Source: Prorocentrum cordatum (lineage: Eukaryota; Sar; Dinophyceae; Prorocentrales; Prorocentraceae). Taken from it: DNA of 23,435 bases. The stretch spans positions 62,911 through 86,345 of the forward strand of contig CAUYUJ010002737.1 of assembly GCA_963575745.1 (NCBI GenBank). The letters run 5' to 3'. Positions 19,232 through 23,435 of this stretch are shown piece by piece. The notes beneath the pieces were generated by a model. It was not told where the DNA came from. It searched no databases and worked only from the letters and a program-made list of their open reading frames with translations. The translations under genes were made by a program, and so were the position numbers. The first letter of the stretch is position 1; each line of letters starts with the position of its first letter.

Positions 19232-19296
19232 TTTCACGCGTCGGCGTGAAACTTAACACGTTGGTGCCCATGGTCGGCAACCCACCATGAGGGCAC
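19232..19296 (+). other. Two adjacent hairpins after the family B gene
   Basis: First hairpin: TTTCACGC (19232-19239) pairs with GCGTGAAA (19244-19251) around GTCG. Second: GTGCCCATGGT (19264-19274) pairs with ACCAT and GGGCAC (19284-19296) with a two-base bulge and a 9-nt loop. They start 76 nt after the stop codon and could be 3'-end or processing structures. No known RNA family is recognised. Confidence 0.45.
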
Positions 19297-19319
19297 AGGT
19301 CGGGAAACATGATATACCT

Positions 19320-19618
19320 TACCATAGGTCATCATCATCGCCATCGCCACGTACATCACCAGCATAGCCACTACCACCACCATCCCAGTCACTAGCATCA
19401 CCATCGCCATCATCATCAGTTTTACCATCACCACCACCAGCATCACCATGATAGTCACCATCATCACCATCACCGCCATGATCACCATCAACATCATCAC
19501 CATCATCGTCACCATCATCACCGTCAGCATCATCCAAGACACCATCAACATCATAATCACAATCATCACCGTCATAGTCACCATCATCACCGTCACCATC
19601 ATAAGTGCCATCATAAGT
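19320..19618. repeat. Imperfect CAT/CAC/GTC triplet microsatellite
   Basis: About 300 nt of CATCAC, CACCAT and CGTCAC triplets with interspersed AGT and GAT. Open frames on both strands (poly-Ile/Thr, poly-Met/Val, Asp/Gly) are artefacts of the repeat. A short continuation occurs at 19715-19745. Confidence 0.92.
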
Positions 19619-19790
19619 ATGCTGCTATACACCCTCCCGTCCATTTTCCGTGTGTCTGGGTCGTAACACTTGATGTTAGCTGTTCCTTTCACGCCTGATG
19701 CTAGTATAGTCACTTGCATCATCCTCGTCACCATCACCACCGTCCTTGCACCAATGATGCTGCTATTATACACCCTCCCGTCCAGTTTCC
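19619..19790. repeat. Direct duplication of 31-34 nt
   Basis: ATGCTGCTATACACCCTCCC with its CGTCCATTTTCC tail (19619-19649) recurs at 19755-19790, with a 3-nt insertion (ATT) and one substitution. Each copy follows triplet-repeat sequence, so the whole microsatellite-plus-tail unit appears to be duplicated. Confidence 0.85.
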
Positions 19791-20263
19791 CTCCTCGTAA
19801 GTCCATGTTCCCATTTCGCGCATTCCGACCGATGCGGGACGATCCTCAGGGATGATAGAGGGGCGTTTCGATTTATTGGGGGCACGCCTTGAAACAACGC
19901 GCGGGGGCAATAACAGAAATCATGCATATGTGGAGTTCGTCGAGTTTTGTACCCCGCGGGTTTCGTCGGGGCTGTGGGGAAGCAGGAATGTCGATCAACG
20001 CTCCCGCGAAACAAATCAGGCCACCGAGGTGTTGATCTTGTGTGCCACCCTCGTGGGAGGAACCTTTGGCTGGGCGACCTTTGGGCCCACCAGGGGCTCT
20101 CAGAGCCACCAGCGGGCGACCATCTCAAAACCATCTCTGGTGGATCCTGGCTTTGCTAGGATCCCGTGCTTCTACTCTCCTCGTTCCTCTTCTCCTCCAC
20201 CTCCGATCTGCGGAACCCTCGGTTCTCCGAAAAGCGCGCTGTGGCCCTCGAGCTCGACAGGGG
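19791..20263. other. No supported gene
   Basis: Moderate-GC unique sequence. An ATG frame starts at 19852 but soon runs into proline- and serine-rich, repeat-derived sequence. Its first 90 codons (for example LVGGTFGWATFG) match nothing I recognise. The stretch at 20160-20260 is pyrimidine-rich. Confidence 0.45.
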
Positions 20264-20344
20264 AGGGGGGAGGAGGAGGAGGAGGAGGAGGAGGAGGAGG
20301 AGGAGGAGGAGGAGGAGGAGGAGGAGGACGAGGAGGAGGAGGTG

Positions 20345-20375
<31 letters not shown>

Positions 20376-20415
20376 AGGATGGGTGGAGGGGGGAGGGGAT
20401 GGGTGGAGAGGGGGG
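20264..20415. repeat. (GGA)n microsatellite
   Basis: GGA/AGG triplets with a few GGT, GCG and GAC variants, then GGGTGGAGGGG-like decay. All frames are open and give poly-Gly, poly-Glu or poly-Arg. Confidence 0.95.
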
Positions 20416-20504
20416 TCGGCGACAGGCCCAAAATGGGAAGCGGCAGGCAGAACGGCGAGGGCACGACCGCACGGTGGACCTCCTCCACCTCCCCGCCCCT
20501 CGGC

Positions 20505-20564
20505 AGGTACCACGAGATCGACCGCGCGAACCGCATCCTCCTTCAGCGGATGCTCCGCTCTCGG
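20505..20564 (+). CDS. Possible exon with CFAP97/KIAA1430-like motif (partial)
   Basis: A 20-residue segment, RYHEIDRANRILLQRMLRSR, resembles the start of the CFAP97 (hemingway/KIAA1430) domain, whose typical pattern is an aromatic, then EIDRENRILLxKM. CFAP97 proteins are associated with cilia and axonemes. It is preceded by a strong pyrimidine tract ending in CGGCAG at 20506, as expected of a splice acceptor. The frame is open from an ATG at 20433 to a stop at 20771, but residues outside the motif look non-coding. I cannot find the remaining exons, so this may be an isolated fragment or chance. Confidence 0.3.
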
Positions 20565-21405
20565 CCCGCAGGATGGGTTAGAGGAGGGAGGGCTGGGGCC
20601 AGCCCCCCCGGCCTCGTGACCCTTTCCACAGCGTCGGCCCCCAGAGGGCTGGACCCCCTCCCTTGGGGCCGGATGTCCGTCCCGAGCCGTCGTGCGACGG
20701 CCCCGAGGCCCCGAGGCACGGGGCAGGACTCCCGGGGGCCGCAAGCAGCTCAGCGGCCTCTCGCGTCGTGATGTTTCTCCTGTTGTCGCAGCTTGAGGGG
20801 AGGGGCGTGGACGGGAGATGGCTACAGCGTCCGGGGAGGAGGAGGAGGAGGAGGAGGAGGAGGAGGAGGATGAGGAGGAGGACGAGGAGGAGGAGAGGAG
20901 GAGGAGGAGGAAGGAGGAGGAGGAGGAGGAGGAGGAGGAGGGGGCCTGGTGGAGGAGGAGAAGGATGGGACGTCATCAAAGTCATGAAGGAGGCCCTGGC
21001 GACCGTCACCACGCTGACGACCGCCAGGGCCCCAGATGTCAAGAAGAGAGGCCCTCGCCGCCGCGCGCACGTGACCGCGGACGCAGTGGCGACGAGGGGA
21101 GGGCCCCGAAGAAGCCCAGACAGGCATCCGTCACGACCCTGGCCTGCCCTGCGGGCAAGACATGGGAGCGGAAGCCACCCCCGCGGGGACGGACGGGCAA
21201 CACCAAGGCCACCCGAGGCCACCGGGGACCACGGCCCAGGAGGGCCACGCAGCCGCCAGCCCCCACCCGACGGGGAAACGGGTTCGCACAACACGTGCGA
21301 GCCCGAACCCAAGCGGCCAGGACCCGAGCCTGGCCCGCCGCACACCCCCAGCCAGGCCCGCCCAGCCAGCCAGGATCCAGCATCCCACGGGCCGACCACC
21401 GCGCA
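20565..21405. other. GC-rich interval with GGA tract, no supported gene
   Basis: Long frames on both strands arise from high GC and the internal GGA tract at 20834-20945. The plus-strand stretch 20980-21400 is Arg/Pro/Gly-rich in all frames, with no recognisable motif. It would be the 3' flank of the minus-strand gene that ends at 21406. Confidence 0.45.
20834..20945. repeat. (GGA)n microsatellite
   Basis: GGA/GAG triplets with scattered GAT, GAC and AAG variants. Confidence 0.95.
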
Positions 21406-23170
21406 TCACCTGCGCTTGCGCGGGCGCCGCGCGCAGCATCGCTCGTGGGTGGCGGCTTGGAGCCGCTGGATGTCCTCTTCCATCTCGATCATCTTGTCGG
21501 GACCAGCGGTTTGGACAGCTTGCCGCTGGAGGACCACCAGCCTGTGCCGCCCGCCCTCGTAGCCGCGCACGTCGAAGACGTCGCGGACCTCGCCGCCGCC
21601 GAGCGCCCTTGTGACGTCGTCCTCGGACTCCACGACAATCGTCTTCAGCCAGTCGGTGGCCACGGAGCCTGGGGCGCACCTGATGTCACGCATCGATCGC
21701 TTCCCAGTCTGCTTGGCCACAGGCTTCCGTGAGAGCTTGTTGGCCTCCTCCAGCGCCTCTGCCTTCACCGTGGCAGTGGGCTCAGTCTGGAGCGTTGCTG
21801 CCGTGCCGACCTCGGCACTGTAGACCATCACCTCTTCGAGCTCGCCCTCGGAAGACTCCTTGACCTTGAACCCGCTCGTGGTCATCGCCTTGGTGTCGCT
21901 CTTCCCGAGGCTCGGGAAAGAGGGCACAGGCGGTAGTAGCAGGCCGCCACCACCCGCGCCTGGGTGCGTCTCCCTCGTGATGGGGTTGCCGATGCTCTCA
22001 AGCTCGAGCTGCTTGTCCAGCGCCGCCGTGATCTCGCTTCGCCGTGGCTTGCGGTCCACCGCGATCCGCTTGAGCCACTGGCGCCCTGCGCTGCTCGTGG
22101 TCCGAGGGAGCTGGCGGAAGGAGGTCGCCCTCGTTGAGCTTCCATCCTGGCCTCCACAAGTCTCTCTGGACGGCCACTGCACAGCCGCAATCGTTCTTCC
22201 CGTACTCGTCGCCCTGGTCCTCGTCATTGTCCTCGCCGCCGACGTCGGCTTTCCCGTCCGAGTGCTGGCGGTCTGCCGTCTGGACCTCCACGGTCTCCTC
22301 GGCCTCTGGGGTGACGTCGGACGGGACATGGTCGATGTGTATGACGTGCTTTGCCGTCTGCATCTCCACCATCTTCCCAAACTCCTGGGTCTGCGCCTTC
22401 GGTATGTGGACGAAGCCGGCGTACTCCCCCGTCGGCACTTCCACGACCTTCTCGATCTGCTCGGTGACGTCCAGCAGCAAGTCAGCCTGCACGCCGACCT
22501 ACGCTACGGCCACCGCCGCGCCCTTGAGTTGCCAGGTGATCGCCTTGGTCTCCATGAGCTCCTGCACCAGGCCGTTGCACCCCTCAACGTGCGCCTGGAC
22601 CTGGCTCTCCAGCCCGGCGTGCTGCCGCCCGCAGCTCTCTTGGCCTCCTCGTCCGTCTCGGCCGCCCTGCCACCACCCGCGACGGGCGGATCCTGCGGCG
22701 AAGGGAACGGCGGGACAGGGGGCGAGCGGCTCCTCCTCCTCCTCCTCCTCCTCCTCGCGCTCCTCCGCGCCGGACTCCTCGCGGTGCTTCCTGCCGCCGC
22801 GGGCCCGCCGTGCCGCCTCGCGCGCCGAGGCAGGCACCGACTCGGCGTCCGAAACCGAGCTCGGCGTGCTGGGCCCAGTGTTGGAAGGCCCTGCAGATGC
22901 CCGAGGGGGCCGCCTGCGCCCCGCCAGGCCCGCCTCCACCTGCCTCTTGAGGAACGGCCTCGCGAGGCGCTCGCGCGCGCGGATCTCGCCGTCCACCGCG
23001 GGGTCCGCCACCTCCGCGCCGAAGAGCAGCGCCGCGCCCGTGCGGAGGGTGGCCGCGGCGGCGGCGGCAAGGTGCTGGCGCTCGCCACCACCCTCAGCCG
23101 CGCCCGCCACGGCCGCCCGAACGAGCGGGGCAAGCGCCGCCAGTGCCTGGCTGCGCTCGACCGTCGCCAT
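21406..23170 (-). CDS. Spliced-leader-marked gene, interrupted (retrogene or processed pseudogene)
   Basis: ATG at 23170 in GCGATGGCG context, 35 nt after a genomic spliced-leader copy. Segment 1 (223 residues) is Ala/Arg-rich with a Ser/Pro stretch and a Glu run near residues 140-150. It ends at an in-frame TAG (22499-22501). The same frame continues with EKVVEVPTGEYAGFVHIPK, KMVEMQTAKHVIHI and ETVEVQTADRQ. These are loosely like the Val/Glu/Pro repeats of alveolins and of other dinoflagellate proteins. An acidic DNDEDQGDEYGK and WRPGWKLNEGDLLPP follow. Near 22080-22120 coding shifts by one frame to WLKRIAVDRKPRRSEITAALDKQ and runs to TGA at 21408-21406 with a short helical, basic end (MIEMEEDIQRLQ, RRPRKRR). 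An mRNA-derived copy should lack old introns, so the TAG and shift suggest decay, sequence error or later changes. Function unknown. Confidence 0.6.
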
Positions 23171-23205
23171 CGCCCGAGCCGCGCGCCGCGGGCGCGCCGA
23201 GCTGG

Positions 23206-23227
23206 CTAGAGCCAAAATGGCTACGGA
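23206..23227 (-). other. Genomic relic of the dinoflagellate spliced leader
   Basis: Read on the minus strand, the 22 bases begin TCCGTAGCCATTTTGG and end CTCTAG. The canonical leader is the same except for CTCAAG at the end, so 21 of 22 match. It lies 5' of the ATG at 23170 on the same strand. Dinoflagellate mRNAs receive this leader by trans-splicing. A DNA copy fused to a gene is the accepted mark of a reverse-transcribed, reinserted mRNA. It is not an SL RNA gene: the leader is not followed by a GT donor and intron region. Confidence 0.88.
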
Positions 23228-23275
23228 AGGGAGGAGAAGAAGGAGGAGGAGGAGGACGTGGTGGAGGAAGAGGAC

Positions 23276-23310
<35 letters not shown>

Positions 23311-23331
23311 GGAGGAGAAGGAGGAGGAGGA
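23228..23331. repeat. GGA/GAAGAG purine microsatellite
   Basis: GGA, GAA and GAG triplets begin immediately upstream of the spliced-leader relic. The relic therefore abuts simple sequence, which could mark the insertion point of the retrocopy. Confidence 0.93.
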
Positions 23332-23332
23332 A

Positions 23333-23362
23333 AACTACTACTACTACTACTACTACTACTAT

Positions 23363-23434
<72 letters not shown>

Positions 23435-23435
23435 T
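23333..23435. repeat. (CTA)n microsatellite at window edge
   Basis: About 34 CTA/ACT triplets, almost perfect (one ATT near 23361 and one TTC near 23430), running to the end of the window. Confidence 0.95.

Noticed and set aside
21860-23209. 449-residue plus-strand frame opposite the SL-marked gene
   Set aside because: It is Leu/Arg/Pro-rich and mirrors the Glu/Ala/Arg-rich minus strand. The leader relic and motif content support the minus strand.

Overview
This window reads as nuclear DNA of a dinoflagellate. The main evidence is a 21-of-22 match to the dinoflagellate spliced leader at 23206-23227 (minus strand). It sits where a retroposed, trans-spliced mRNA would leave it, 35 bases ahead of an ATG. 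High GC, long triplet microsatellites, extensive irregular satellite DNA and two very large proteins of types I recall only from dinoflagellate genomes agree with this. I cannot fix the genus. Prorocentrum, Polarella or a Symbiodiniaceae relative would all fit.

Layout: 1-2409 is gene-poor, with TGG and GGA microsatellites, two strong palindromes and a degenerate 12-nt minisatellite. 2410-7245 (+) is one uninterrupted 1611-residue reading frame of a dinoflagellate-restricted family ('family A'). It has two low-complexity stretches that look like in-frame introns. 7309-7588 is a 14-nt tandem array in perfect register. 8231-9275 and 12595-14268 are two blocks of the same roughly 22-nt satellite in the same orientation. 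They are separated by a 3.3-kb GC-rich block that holds an 11-nt array, a 39-nt repeat series and collagen-like debris. 14269-15425 has no gene I can support, only a T16A15 palindrome.

15426-19156 (+) holds a second dinoflagellate-restricted gene ('family B'): an N-terminal cysteine cluster, a Gly/Ala/Pro-rich linker, a long all-helical body and a C-terminal helical domain. It is interrupted by one frame change and two stops. All three can be explained by GT-AG segments of suitable phase, but small indels or decay are also possible. 19160-20840 holds two hairpins, a CAT/CAC microsatellite, a 31-34 nt direct duplication, GGA tracts and a possible CFAP97-like exon. 21406-23170 (minus) is the spliced-leader-marked gene, with an acidic N-terminal half and a few alveolin-like VEVP motifs. 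It carries an in-frame TAG and a frame change. The window ends in GGA and CTA triplet repeats.

How the genes might act together: families A and B are both, from memory, multicopy and dinoflagellate-specific. They lie in the same orientation here. Family A has a spread of D, D and E residues that could be a transposase triad. A mobile element carrying both proteins is the most interesting hypothesis, but it is inference. No database was searched.
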